DNA of 64,000 nucleotides from the NCBI GenBank assembly GCA_036645955.1, contig JAVXND010000003.1, positions 57,032 through 121,031 of the forward strand, in the 5' to 3' direction. Made by a program: the position numbers and the translations under genes. Of the stretch, positions 27,359 to 35,808 are shown one piece after another; the stretch's first letter is position 1, and every line of letters begins with the position of its first letter. Below the pieces are notes generated by a model. The model saw nothing but the letters and a program-made list of their open reading frames with translations. It had not been told where the DNA came from and did not search any database. Source of the stretch: Limiplasma sp036645955 (lineage in GTDB: Bacteria > Bacillota > Clostridia > Christensenellales > Aristaeellaceae).

Positions 27359-28244
27359 CTTCCGGTTCCTCCTTGGGTTTTACAGGCGCGGGGGCAGGCG
27401 TGGAAATGGGCGCATGCTCCAAGGTGAGTTTCCCCACCTTGCCTTCTCTAAATTCATCTAAAATAACCGCGCATGCACGATCCAAATCACATACCCCGCC
27501 GCGCATTAAAAAGCCGCGGCCTATGCAAACCTCATTGAGCAGCTCGTAGCCCTGCGCTTGAGGGTTGGTGATTTTGTAGCGCTCTATGGTTTGCGCTGGC
27601 ATGGCCTCAAGTAAATCCTTTAAAAGATGAACGCAAAGCGCCATTTGGTCATAAATCGCATCCTTGATGGTGCCGATATAGGCAAGGCGTGCGGCCGCGC
27701 GCTGGTCATTCAGCTTTGGCCAAAGCATGCCAGGTGTGTCCATTACTTCTAAATAGGGGGATACCTTTACCCATTGGTTGTTTTTGGTTACGCCTGGCCG
27801 ATCTCCTGTTTTGGCAATGCCGCCGCCATACAAACGGTTGATAAACGTGCTCTTGCCCACATTGGGTACGCCTACCACCATGGCACGGATGGTTTTTTGA
27901 ATGCCGCGCCTCTGTCCGCGCAAAATGACCGCTTCTGCCGCTTTTTCAATGAGCTGCTTTGCTTGCTTTGTTCTTTGCGGACTTTTATCGTAGGGCATGG
28001 CATCTATGCCATTGTTCTTAAAATATTGCAACCATTGCTGTGTCATTTGCGGCTGTGCTAAATCTGCCTTGCACAGCAGCAAAACACGGCGTTTGCTCTT
28101 GAGCAAATCACCAAGTACTGGATTACGGCTTGAAAGCGGCAAACGTGCATCGCAAAGCTCAATCACGAGGTCCACTTTGCTCAGCTGCGCCAGCAAAAGT
28201 CTTTTAGCCTTGGCCATATGGCCTGGATACCATTGGATGTCCAA
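27342..28244 (-). CDS. ylqF: Ribosome biogenesis GTPase YlqF/RbgA
   Basis: RbgA is a circularly permuted GTPase that matures the 50S subunit. The order of motifs confirms this: G4 first (LLCKADLA, with Cys in place of the usual Asn), then G1 GVPNVGKS, then G3 DTPGMLWP. I place the start at TTG 28244, giving the family N-terminus (M)DIQWYPGHMAKAKR, with GGAAGGGG 8 bases upstream; the longer reading adds 28 residues not typical of the family. The C-terminus ends in a Pro/Glu-rich tail. Length is 300 residues. Confidence 0.93.
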   Translation of the reverse strand: MDIQWYPGHMAKAKRLLLAQLSKVDLVIELCDARLPLSSRNPVLGDLLKSKRRVLLLCKADLAQPQMTQQWLQYFKNNGIDAMPYDKSPQRTKQAKQLIEKAAEAVILRGQRRGIQKTIRAMVVGVPNVGKSTFINRLYGGGIAKTGDRPGVTKNNQWVKVSPYLEVMDTPGMLWPKLNDQRAAARLAYIGTIKDAIYDQMALCVHLLKDLLEAMPAQTIERYKITNPQAQGYELLNEVCIGRGFLMRGGVCDLDRACAVILDEFREGKVGKLTLEHAPISTPAPAPVKPKEEPEDGQAF

Positions 28245-28340
28245 ATCAAAAACCCCTTCCGCTTTGGGTAAGAATGGTAGGTAGTCTATCACACTACCTA
28301 TTAAAACATTCTTTAAGCAAAAGCGCAAGGGGTAATGCTT

Positions 28341-29144
28341 CTAAAGCGTCTTCATGTAATTGGCGTAATGCGCAAAAACGATGCCCGGCTCCTCCAATGT
28401 CATATCCCAGCGTTTGACCCATTCCAGCGAGTAAAAACCTTTGTATCCGCCAGCTTTGAGCACGCCAACGGTTTCTTCTAGCGGCAGGTTTCCAAACCCG
28501 GGCAAGGAATAGCGATAGCCATCCCCAAGCGCAGAGCTATCCTTAAAATGTGTATGGCACAGCCATGGCTGGAGGTTTTGAAAGGTGGTTTCGGGTTTTT
28601 CACCCATAAAACGGTAGGGATGGTGTACATCCCAAAGCACCCCAACGCCTTCACAGCCCAGTGTGCTCATCAGCCTTGCGAGCTTTTCGCTATCGCTCCA
28701 AATACCATGCGTTTCTATGAGCAGCTTAATGCCGTGCGCCATTGCAAAATGACCCAGCTCCACAGCACGCGCACGCACATACCCTTCATCCACCGTGCCC
28801 ACAGGCTGAGGCACAGGAGCGGTTGCCATGATGCGCACATAGGGTGCATTCAACTTTTGAGCCAAGCGCACATAGGCTTCTATTTCGGCGTTGGTGGCTT
28901 GCTCGTTTTCACGCAAATGAATACAGCAATCACTATCCAAGCAAGGAATGCTTAGCTCCAAGCGGGTAAGCTCCGCTTTTGTTTTTACAATGTTTTCGTC
29001 TGAAAACGCGGGTATGCTCGGTACCGAAATATCTTTTCCAACACCGCGCACCTCAATGCCCTGATAACCCAAGTCGTATGCAGTTGCCGTTATTTCCTGC
29101 CAACTCCAGCGCGGACAGCCTAGGGTTGAAAAGCTGATCTTCAT
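28341..29144 (-). CDS. Sugar phosphate isomerase/epimerase family TIM barrel
   Basis: A 267-residue xylose-isomerase-like TIM barrel. Candidate metal ligands in order are the Glu of KLLIETHG, the Asp of VLWDVHHP, the His of LCHTHFKD and the Glu of YSLEWVKRW, matching the epimerase/hydroxypyruvate isomerase superfamily. The natural sugar or inositol substrate cannot be told. The start is ATG 29144, with AAGAGGTG upstream. It is divergent from the CapA-like gene and begins the minus-strand block that runs to 8 kb. Confidence 0.82.
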   Translation of the reverse strand: MKISFSTLGCPRWSWQEITATAYDLGYQGIEVRGVGKDISVPSIPAFSDENIVKTKAELTRLELSIPCLDSDCCIHLRENEQATNAEIEAYVRLAQKLNAPYVRIMATAPVPQPVGTVDEGYVRARAVELGHFAMAHGIKLLIETHGIWSDSEKLARLMSTLGCEGVGVLWDVHHPYRFMGEKPETTFQNLQPWLCHTHFKDSSALGDGYRYSLPGFGNLPLEETVGVLKAGGYKGFYSLEWVKRWDMTLEEPGIVFAHYANYMKTL

Positions 29145-29159
29145 GGCCGTCACCTCTTC

Positions 29160-29207
29160 TTGCATAAGTAATGCTGTTATGATATCATTGCTACAGCGGT
29201 TGGTCAA
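29160..29207. promoter_or_regulatory. Divergent promoters sharing one palindromic -10
   Basis: On the plus strand TTGCAT (29160-29165), a 17-base spacer and TATCAT (29183-29188) drive the CapA-like gene. On the minus strand TTGACC (29207-29202), a 17-base spacer and TATCAT (29184-29179) drive the isomerase gene. The two -10 boxes overlap in the palindrome ATGATATCAT (29179-29188), so the two promoters should exclude each other. Confidence 0.65.
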
Positions 29208-29236
29208 GAGCAACCTTAACCATAGGAGGTTTTGGC

Positions 29237-30553
29237 ATGAGCAAGCATAGGCATAAAGGGCGCGGTGTGTCCGTGGGCACGGTTTTTATGATCTTGCTCA
29301 CGACCGTTGTACTTGTAAGCTTTTGCATCCTAATGCCAAAGCTTACAGGCGATGTGGATGTGCGCACCAACGCGGCTGAGCTTGCAGTTGCACTGGATCA
29401 GTCCATATCACAAATTGCATCAGTGGCTAGCGTAACACAAAAGCCACCGGTTCTAAAGGCGCAGGCAACCATTTTACCGCCTCAAAATCTTGCGACTGCC
29501 GCGCCCCCAACCACACCGCCTAAAATGAGCTTTTCCTTATGCGCGGCGGGAAGCATTATGCTCAATACCGCCGTTCAAAAAGCAGTAACCGATCAAGAGG
29601 GCTACCATTATTCTATTTTGTTTGATCAGATGAATCAAGCCATGAATGCAGATTTAACCCTTGCAACCTTAGAAAGCAATGTAATTCCCACCGCAGAATT
29701 CGGCGACAACAATGCACCTGTGGATGTGCTGTCAGCGATCAAAAATGCAGGTGTGGATGCGCTATGCTTAGGATATTTCGGTATATTGGACGAAGGCCTT
29801 GAGGGAGCGGCTAAAACCAAAGAAAATGTAGCATCAGCAGGCATGCTCCCCTATGGCGTGTATGCCAGCGCACAGGAGAGGGAAAAGCTTTCCCTTGTAA
29901 ATGTCAACGGCATTTCTGTAGCATTGCTAAGCTATCAAAACGAGCTGAGCTCAGCGGGTAAAAAAAATACCACAAAAGAAGAACAGTCCTTTGCCATTGC
30001 AAGCCAGCAGCTTCCCACCATTTCCTCCGAGATTGCCGCCGCACGCCAAGCGGGCGCACAGGTGGTGGTGGTGTCTCTTTGTTGGGGCAAGGCCAATGCA
30101 ACTTCCCCTACGAGCACTCAAAGAGAGCTTGCGCAGGGCATAGCGGATGCGGGTGCAGATGTGATATTGGGCACGCATTCAGGCACGCTTCAAACGGTGG
30201 AAATTCTAACCGCAAAACGCGGGGATGAGCTTTACCATCCCGTGCTGTGCGCATATTCCCTTGGCAACCTTTTCACCTATGATCGCAGTAAACGCAGCAG
30301 TTTAGCAAGCATACTGCTCAAGGCTGAGGTTGTTTATGACACAGGTACTCAAACCGTTGCCTTTGACAATCTGCACTATCTACCCACCTATTCATGGCGT
30401 GATAAGCAAGACGGTAAAATGCGCTATCGCGTATTGCTTAACAATGGCCAATATCCAAGCTTTATCGAGAAGGACCAAAAAAGCGTCATGGAGCGTTGCT
30501 TAAAGCTTGTGAAAAATGTCATGAAGGATTCGCCCATTGCGGCGGCGCCATAA
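29237..30553 (+). CDS. CapA/PgsA-like protein with degenerate metal motifs
   Basis: A 438-residue protein with one N-terminal membrane segment (about 15-35), a Pro/Thr-rich linker (about 75-95) and an extracytoplasmic domain of the poly-gamma-glutamate capsule synthesis (PGA_cap, calcineurin-like) type. The fold signatures remain (ALCLGYFGILDEG, ADVILGTHSGTLQTVE, CAYSLGNLFTYD), but the usual metal ligands are mostly replaced: the AGD motif reads AGS, ANNH reads GYFG, HWG reads CWG, and GHHPH reads GTHSG. It is therefore probably not an active phosphohydrolase. AGGAGG precedes the ATG. Confidence 0.8.
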   Translation: MSKHRHKGRGVSVGTVFMILLTTVVLVSFCILMPKLTGDVDVRTNAAELAVALDQSISQIASVASVTQKPPVLKAQATILPPQNLATAAPPTTPPKMSFSLCAAGSIMLNTAVQKAVTDQEGYHYSILFDQMNQAMNADLTLATLESNVIPTAEFGDNNAPVDVLSAIKNAGVDALCLGYFGILDEGLEGAAKTKENVASAGMLPYGVYASAQEREKLSLVNVNGISVALLSYQNELSSAGKKNTTKEEQSFAIASQQLPTISSEIAAARQAGAQVVVVSLCWGKANATSPTSTQRELAQGIADAGADVILGTHSGTLQTVEILTAKRGDELYHPVLCAYSLGNLFTYDRSKRSSLASILLKAEVVYDTGTQTVAFDNLHYLPTYSWRDKQDGKMRYRVLLNNGQYPSFIEKDQKSVMERCLKLVKNVMKDSPIAAAP

Positions 30554-30563
30554 AAATGCGGAA

Positions 30564-30615
30564 CACAAAACGAACGGATTGAATGGCTTAACCCACTCGA
30601 TCCGTTCGTTTTGTG
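30564..30615. terminator. Bidirectional terminator between convergent genes
   Basis: A perfect 16-bp stem (CACAAAACGAACGGAT at 30564-30579, its complement at 30600-30615) with a 20-base loop lies between the CapA-like gene (+) and gpmI (-). The A/T-rich ends of the stem give both transcripts a U-rich 3' side. Confidence 0.75.
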
Positions 30616-30627
30616 ATTCGCAGTATA

Positions 30628-32175
30628 TTACGCTTCGAGCAAGGATTTCCCTGTCATTTCCGCAGGGATTGCTATGCCCATGCTGTCAAGCATTGTGGGT
30701 GCAATATCGGCCAAACGGCCGCCGCCGCGGAGCTTCTTGCCAACCATTTCAGGTCCGATGGCAAGGAAGGGTACGGGGTTGGTGGTGTGCGCGGTAAAAG
30801 GTTCTTTGGTTTCTGGATCAATCATCTGATCTGCATTTCCGTGATCCGCCGTTACAAAAGCACGGCTGCCATTGGCCAAAATTGCAGAAACAACCTTGTC
30901 AACACACTCGTCAACCGTTGCAACCGCTTTCATTGCCGCTTCCATAATGCCCGTATGCCCCACCATGTCGCAGTTTGCAAAGTTCAAAATCATCACGTCG
31001 TATTTTTTGGCATTGATGAGTTCAACGGCTTTTTCCGTGACCTCTTTTGCGGACATTTCTGGCAGTAAATCAAACGTGGCAACCTTGGAGGACGGTATCA
31101 GCGAACGGTCCTCCCCTTCGTTTGCCTTTTCCACGCCGCCATTGAAAAAGAAGGTGACATGCGCGTACTTTTGCGTTTCGGCAATTCGAAGCTGGGTTTT
31201 GCCAAGGGAGGATAGATATTCACCCATGGTATTTGTGAGCGATGTAGGCGGATTGACCACTTCCAAACCTGTGAAGGTTTCGTCGTATTGCGTCATGCTG
31301 ACAAAGTTGACTTTAAAGAAGCCTTTTTCGCGTTCAAAGCCGTTAAAATCAGGCTGAATAAAGGTGCGCGTCAGCTGGCGGGCACGATCGGGGCGGAAGT
31401 TGAAGAAAATCACGCTGTCGCCCTCTTGTATGGTTGCAACAGGCTTGCCATTTTCCAAAACAACGGTCGGCGCAACAAATTCATCGGTTTTATCCATCGC
31501 ATAGCTTTGAGCAACGGCTTCTTCGCCGCTGTTAGCGGTGGCTTGACCCTTTGCAAGCACCATTGCGTCATAGGCTTTTTTCACGCGATCCCATAGGTTA
31601 TCGCGATCCATCGCCCAATAGCGGCCCATGACTGTGGCAATTTTGCCTACGCCGATTTCGTCCATTTTCTTTTGAAGCTCGCGCACAAAATCAATGCCGC
31701 TGGTAGGCGGCACATCGCGGCCATCTAAGAAGCAATGCACATAGACATCCTTCACGCCGCGCTTTTTGCACATTTCAAGCAAAGCGTAGAGGTGGCTATT
31801 GTGGCTATGAACGCCGCCATCGCTCACCAAACCCATGAGATGAACGGCCTTGCCAGTTTCCTTGGCAAGCTCCATGGCATGAATCAATGGTTTCTTTTGG
31901 AAGAACTCACCATCAAGAATGTCCTTGGTAATGCGCGTCAGCTCTTGATACACAATTCGCCCAGCGCCAATGTTCAAATGGCCGACCTCGCTGTTTCCCA
32001 TCTGACCATCGGGCAAGCCTACATTCATACCGCTTGCGCCAAGCTGTGTATGGGGATATTTAGCCATCAACGCATCCAACTTAGGCGTTCCCTGTTTCCA
32101 AATCGCGTTGCCCTCGTGAGCGGGATTGATGCCAAAGCCGTCCATAATGATCAGCGCAGTCATGGTTTTTTGCAT
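30628..32175 (-). CDS. gpmI: Cofactor-independent phosphoglycerate mutase
   Basis: GpmI interconverts 3- and 2-phosphoglycerate using two Mn2+ ions. The 515-residue protein has the metal/Ser region ALIIMDGFG near the start and the catalytic Ser in QMGNSEVGHLNIGAGR (about residue 62). The substrate-binding insert contains HCFLDGRDVPP, and the second metal cluster is in NFANCDMVGHTG and TADHGNADQM. It is the last gene of the cggR-pgk-tpiA-gpmI operon, 18 bases after tpiA. Confidence 0.97.
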   Translation of the reverse strand: MQKTMTALIIMDGFGINPAHEGNAIWKQGTPKLDALMAKYPHTQLGASGMNVGLPDGQMGNSEVGHLNIGAGRIVYQELTRITKDILDGEFFQKKPLIHAMELAKETGKAVHLMGLVSDGGVHSHNSHLYALLEMCKKRGVKDVYVHCFLDGRDVPPTSGIDFVRELQKKMDEIGVGKIATVMGRYWAMDRDNLWDRVKKAYDAMVLAKGQATANSGEEAVAQSYAMDKTDEFVAPTVVLENGKPVATIQEGDSVIFFNFRPDRARQLTRTFIQPDFNGFEREKGFFKVNFVSMTQYDETFTGLEVVNPPTSLTNTMGEYLSSLGKTQLRIAETQKYAHVTFFFNGGVEKANEGEDRSLIPSSKVATFDLLPEMSAKEVTEKAVELINAKKYDVMILNFANCDMVGHTGIMEAAMKAVATVDECVDKVVSAILANGSRAFVTADHGNADQMIDPETKEPFTAHTTNPVPFLAIGPEMVGKKLRGGGRLADIAPTMLDSMGIAIPAEMTGKSLLEA

Positions 32176-32193
32176 ATTGTTAATTGCTCCTTA

Positions 32194-32946
32194 TTACTTG
32201 TTGTACATGACAACGGCGGTGAAATCCGGGGCTTTGAGCGATGCGCCTCCGATCAGGCCGCCGTCAATTTCAGGCTGTGCCATGAGGCCCTTTACATTGC
32301 CGGGATTCATGCTCCCGCCGTATTGGATGCGAACCGCGTCGCTTACATTTTTGCCGTACTTGCGCTCAATGGCTTTGCGAATAACGCCAATGGTTTCGTT
32401 GGCTTGCTCATCCGTAGCTACCAAGCCTGTGCCAATGGCCCAAACGGGTTCATAAGCAATAACGGAGGTTTTGATTTGCTCATCGTTAAGCCCGTTAAGC
32501 GCAATGAGCGTTTGATATTCCACAATTGCGTCTGTATAGCCATTTTCGCGTTCGTCCTTGAGCTCGCCTACGCAAATAATGGGCAGCAGTCCTGCCGCTA
32601 CAGCGGCCAGTACGCGGCGGTTTACCGTCTTGTCGGTTTCTGCAAAATACTGGCGGCGCTCACTATGGCCGATGACAACGTATTCTACGCCGCAAGCCTT
32701 GAGCATGTCCGCGCTTAGCTCGCCTGTAAAAGCACCGCTTTTTGCAAAGTGTACGTTTTGTGCGCCGAGCTTGATGTTGCTTCCCTGTGCGGCTTCCTTG
32801 ACTGCGGCAAAATCCGTTGCAGGCACGCAAACAACCACGTCGCAATCAGCACCCTTTAAGGTGGGCACAAGCGCAGAGATCAGTTCTCTTGCTTCTTCGG
32901 GGGTTTTGTTCATTTTCCAGTTTCCAGCTATAATGGGTTTCCGCAT
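32194..32946 (-). CDS. tpiA: Triosephosphate isomerase
   Basis: A 250-residue TIM barrel that interconverts dihydroxyacetone phosphate and glyceraldehyde 3-phosphate. Key residues are the Asn/Lys of IAGNWKMNK, the His of VIGHSERR and the Glu of AYEPVWAIGTG. The phosphate-binding end is VRIQYGGSMNPGN. I start at ATG 32946 (GTGAGGAAATC upstream); the open frame continues 54 codons upstream through the pgk-tpiA hairpin but has no support. Confidence 0.97.
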   Translation of the reverse strand: MRKPIIAGNWKMNKTPEEARELISALVPTLKGADCDVVVCVPATDFAAVKEAAQGSNIKLGAQNVHFAKSGAFTGELSADMLKACGVEYVVIGHSERRQYFAETDKTVNRRVLAAVAAGLLPIICVGELKDERENGYTDAIVEYQTLIALNGLNDEQIKTSVIAYEPVWAIGTGLVATDEQANETIGVIRKAIERKYGKNVSDAVRIQYGGSMNPGNVKGLMAQPEIDGGLIGGASLKAPDFTAVVMYNK

Positions 32947-32980
32947 TTTGATTTCCTCACTTTTCATATGCTTTGGCAGA

Positions 32981-33016
32981 TTTTGCGCAGGTAGCCATAA
33001 AGCCACCTGCGCAAAA
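32981..33016 (-). promoter_or_regulatory. Intercistronic hairpin between pgk and tpiA
   Basis: A perfect 12-bp stem (TTTTGCGCAGGT at 32981-32992, its complement at 33005-33016) with a 12-base loop fills the 79-base gap between pgk and tpiA. In the direction of transcription it is not followed by T residues, so it looks more like an mRNA processing or stability element than a terminator. Confidence 0.55.
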
Positions 33017-33025
33017 AGAATAAAT

Positions 33026-34213
33026 TTATTTGTCGTTGAGCGCCGCAACACCGGGAAGTACAATGCCTTCGAGGAACTCGAGGCTTGCGCCGCCGCCTGT
33101 AGATACATGGCTCATTTTATCCGCAAAGCCCATTTGCTCCACAGCCGCCGCGCTATCGCCGCCGCCAATGATGGTAACGCCCTTGCATTCTGCCATGGCC
33201 TTTGCAATTGCGCGTGTGCCTTCCGCAAAGTTCTCAAATTCAAACACGCCCATGGGGCCGTTCCAAATCACCGTACCTGCATTGGCAATTTCGTTTGCGA
33301 AGATTACGCGGGTCTTGGGGCCGATGTCCATGCCCTCAAAGCCCTCAGGAATCTCCTTGGAGTGTACGGTAATGCGCATGGCATCGTTTGAGAAGCTATC
33401 GCCAGCTTCATTGTCTATGGGCAGCAAAAACTTTACGCCCTTCTTTTTGGCCTTTTCCATCAATTCGGTGGCCAAACCTACCTTGTCGCTTTCAAGCAAG
33501 CTCTTGCCAATTTCGCCGCCGAGCGCCTTTTGGAAGGTGTAGCTCATACCGCCGCCAATGATCAGCGTATCTACTTTGTCAATCAGGTTGTTAATAACGC
33601 CGATTTTGTCGCTGACCTTTGCGCCGCCCAAAATGGCCACAAAGGGACGCGCGGGATCATCCAGCGCCTTGCCCATAATGCTTAGCTCCTTACCAATCAG
33701 GAAACCAGCAACAGCGGGGGTTAAGAAGCGGGCAACACCTTCGGTAGATGCATGCGCACGGTGAGCGGTACCAAAAGCGTCGTTAACGTAGCATTCTGCC
33801 AAGGAAGCCAGTTCTTTTGCAAACGCAGGATCGTTCTTTTCCTCTTCCTTGTGGAAGCGGACGTTTTCAAGCAGCATTACTTGACCGTCCCCAAGCTCGG
33901 AGGCAAGCTTTTTAGCGGAAGGGCCAATCACATCTTCAGCCATTGCTACGGGTTGACCAAGCATCTGGCTCAAGCGATCTGCCACGGGCTTCAACGAATA
34001 TTTCATGTTGAACTCACCCTTGGGGCGACCCAAATGAGAGCACAAAATGACTTTTGCACCATGCGCAATCAGGTACTTAATGGTCGGCAGAGCACCACGG
34101 AGACGGTTTTCGTCGGTGATCACCTTGTTTTCATCCATTGGTACGTTAAAATCGCAGCGAACAAGCACTTTCTTTCCTGACACCTGAATGTCCTCAATGG
34201 TTTTCTTCGCCAT
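33026..34213 (-). CDS. pgk: Phosphoglycerate kinase
   Basis: Pgk transfers the phosphate of 1,3-bisphosphoglycerate to ADP. The 395-residue protein has the N-domain substrate site (VLVRCDFNVPMD, SHLGRPKG), the hinge, and the C-domain nucleotide site (ILGGAKVSDKIGVI, WNGPMGVFE, GGGDSAAAVE). The start at ATG 34213 has AAGGAG 8 bases upstream. In Bacillus gapA lies between cggR and pgk; here cggR is directly upstream with only a 59-base gap. Confidence 0.97.
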   Translation of the reverse strand: MAKKTIEDIQVSGKKVLVRCDFNVPMDENKVITDENRLRGALPTIKYLIAHGAKVILCSHLGRPKGEFNMKYSLKPVADRLSQMLGQPVAMAEDVIGPSAKKLASELGDGQVMLLENVRFHKEEEKNDPAFAKELASLAECYVNDAFGTAHRAHASTEGVARFLTPAVAGFLIGKELSIMGKALDDPARPFVAILGGAKVSDKIGVINNLIDKVDTLIIGGGMSYTFQKALGGEIGKSLLESDKVGLATELMEKAKKKGVKFLLPIDNEAGDSFSNDAMRITVHSKEIPEGFEGMDIGPKTRVIFANEIANAGTVIWNGPMGVFEFENFAEGTRAIAKAMAECKGVTIIGGGDSAAAVEQMGFADKMSHVSTGGGASLEFLEGIVLPGVAALNDK

Positions 34214-34272
34214 AATGCACACTCCTTAATCTGTTGGTTTTATTGCAAAGCCCATATGGGCGTGCAAACAAT

Positions 34273-35301
34273 TTACTGCGGCAAATTCAAAATTGCCTTG
34301 GCGGCTCCCTCGTCTGTTACCAGCATTGCATGTCTGCGGTTTTTCATGACCGCTACAATGGCTTCGGCTTTTCGTGTGCCTGCCGCAACGGCTATCATTG
34401 CACAATTGGGTTTGAGTACCCCTAAGTCATGTGCAACGGTGGATGCTGAGTACACAAGCTTGCCGACTCGGTTAAAATAGCAACCATAGGCCTCGGCTAC
34501 CGCACCCTTTTTATCAAGCACATCCGCTTCCACACTGTCGGGCAATTGACGTTTTTGCGCCATATCATCCGCGCGGCCTATGCCGTGAAGCACAACATCA
34601 GCGCGTTCAAGCAAAGCCAGAGTTTCGTCAATTTCCTTGAGCTTGCGCATTTCCAAAAGCGCTTGTTCGTCCAAGTGGTCGGGCAGATGCATCATGCGGT
34701 GATGTCCGCCCAATCGCTTCGCGAGTTCACAGGCAACGGTGTTTGCCTGCGTTTCAATCGCTTTGCCAATGCCGCCGCGTGCAGGAACCACCATCACATT
34801 CATGGGTGCGCCCTGCACAATGGAGAAAGCTACCTCATGAATGGTAGAGCCGCCTGTAACCGCAAGCGTGGAGCCGCTTTGCAAGAAGCCGCGTATGCGT
34901 GTACCCGCGTTTCTGCCAACCTCATGGAGTACATGGGCATCCAAATCAACATCGCCTGCAACCACGCAAACCTTTGGCACCTGCAAAAGCTCGCTCAGCT
35001 CCGTTTCAAGCTGTGTAAGGCCGCGCAGGTCACGGCTGAAAAGCCTTGCGGTTGGCAAAATCTCATCAGCCTCATGGGTTAAGCTCATGCCAGCCGCATC
35101 TAAGGATACCAAGCCATGCTCCTTGAGCAGCGCCGCAACGGTTCGTATTTCCCGTTCAGGCAAATTCAGGCGCGTTGCCAGAAGCCGCCTGCCAACGGGC
35201 TGTAATGCACCTATGCGTTCCAAAACCAATGCGCGGCGCTCAATTTGCTGTGCCAAATCGGGGGCAAGCTTTTGCATTAAAGTAAAATAATCGTTCTGCA
35301 T
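34273..35301 (-). CDS. cggR: Central glycolytic genes regulator CggR (SorC family)
   Basis: A 342-residue repressor with an N-terminal winged helix-turn-helix (about 18-80, LERIGALQPVGRRLLATRL) and a SorC-type sugar-phosphate-binding domain (about 90-342). In Bacillus CggR the inducer is fructose-1,6-bisphosphate; the phosphate-site pattern VAVTGGSTIHEVA and the HGIGRADDM region are present. I choose ATG 35301 (AAGGGAGTG upstream) over the longer reading, which would run through the promoter. It heads the glycolytic operon and should repress it. Confidence 0.9.
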   Translation of the reverse strand: MQNDYFTLMQKLAPDLAQQIERRALVLERIGALQPVGRRLLATRLNLPEREIRTVAALLKEHGLVSLDAAGMSLTHEADEILPTARLFSRDLRGLTQLETELSELLQVPKVCVVAGDVDLDAHVLHEVGRNAGTRIRGFLQSGSTLAVTGGSTIHEVAFSIVQGAPMNVMVVPARGGIGKAIETQANTVACELAKRLGGHHRMMHLPDHLDEQALLEMRKLKEIDETLALLERADVVLHGIGRADDMAQKRQLPDSVEADVLDKKGAVAEAYGCYFNRVGKLVYSASTVAHDLGVLKPNCAMIAVAAGTRKAEAIVAVMKNRRHAMLVTDEGAAKAILNLPQ

Positions 35302-35318
35302 AGCTACACTCCCTTGCG

Positions 35319-35386
35319 GGGCGAATATGTCCCGCGTGACCAAATTTATCCCACAAAAGTATACAACATTTCCGTCTGTCTCGCAA
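35319..35386 (-). promoter_or_regulatory. Glycolytic operon promoter and CggR operator
   Basis: On the minus strand TTGCGA (35386-35381), a 17-base spacer and TATACT (35363-35358) form a good promoter. Directly downstream lie two half-sites, TGGGAT-N6-GGTC (35353-35338) and CGGGAC-N6-GCCC (35334-35319). They closely resemble the known Bacillus CggR operator CGGGAC-N6-TGTC repeated in tandem, and like it they sit just past the start of transcription. Confidence 0.7.
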
Positions 35387-35430
35387 GCCTGTTTTGATAA
35401 TTCCTTCACAATTTTCGACAAGCATTTTGA

Positions 35431-35453
35431 AATGGGTATGTTCTTTACCCATT
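35431..35453. promoter_or_regulatory. 8-bp dyad upstream of the bofA-like gene
   Basis: AATGGGTA (35431-35438) and TACCCATT (35446-35453) form an inverted repeat 38 bases before the bofA-like start. It could be a regulator site or a hairpin in the leader. No convincing sigma-A promoter accompanies it on the plus strand. Confidence 0.35.
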
Positions 35454-35490
35454 CAACAACGCATAATCTACATTACAAGGGGTGGATAAC

Positions 35491-35754
35491 ATGCTTCCAA
35501 AGTTAACGTGCATCATGGGTTTTACTGCGTTAATGGCAGTGGTCTATTTTTTTAGCATGCGTGCAACACCGCGCAAAGGGTTCATGTGCGTGCTGGAGCG
35601 GGTTTGTGCGGGGGTGATTTTGCTCTACCTTTGCAGTGTACTGCTTGAGCCGCTTGGGGTACCCGTGGTTCAAGGACCCGTTTGGGCTGTTACGGCAGGC
35701 TTTCTAGGTGTGCCTGGCGTAGCGCTCATGGTGTTTTCGCAAATGAAACCATAA
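35491..35754 (+). CDS. BofA-like pro-sigma-K processing inhibitor family protein
   Basis: An 87-residue membrane protein with three hydrophobic segments. The end, TAGFLGVPGVALMVFSQM, matches the conserved C-terminus of the BofA family (GFLGLPGVALL). In Bacillus BofA restrains the SpoIVFB protease that activates sigma-K in the mother cell. AAGGGGTGG lies just before ATG 35491. It is a single-gene unit between cggR (divergent) and thiI (convergent), not next to recR as in Bacillus. The presence of the family hints at a spore-forming ancestry, but sporulation is not shown. Confidence 0.7.
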   Translation: MLPKLTCIMGFTALMAVVYFFSMRATPRKGFMCVLERVCAGVILLYLCSVLLEPLGVPVVQGPVWAVTAGFLGVPGVALMVFSQMKP

Positions 35755-35762
35755 TGGATCAA

Positions 35763-35800
35763 GATGTCACAAGCACAGTTTGTGCTTATTTGTGTCATCC
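35763..35800. terminator. Hairpin between convergent bofA-like and thiI genes
   Basis: The core stem AAGCACA-GTT-TGTGCTT (35771-35787) is extended by an imperfect outer stem (GATGTCAC with GTGTCATC). It fills the 54-base gap between the two convergent genes and is likely a bidirectional terminator. Confidence 0.5.
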
Positions 35801-35808
35801 AAGCATCG

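Noticed and set aside
31735..32718. 327-codon open frame on the plus strand
   Set aside because: It is antisense to gpmI and tpiA, which are certain by motif. The frame is open only because of codon bias on the other strand.
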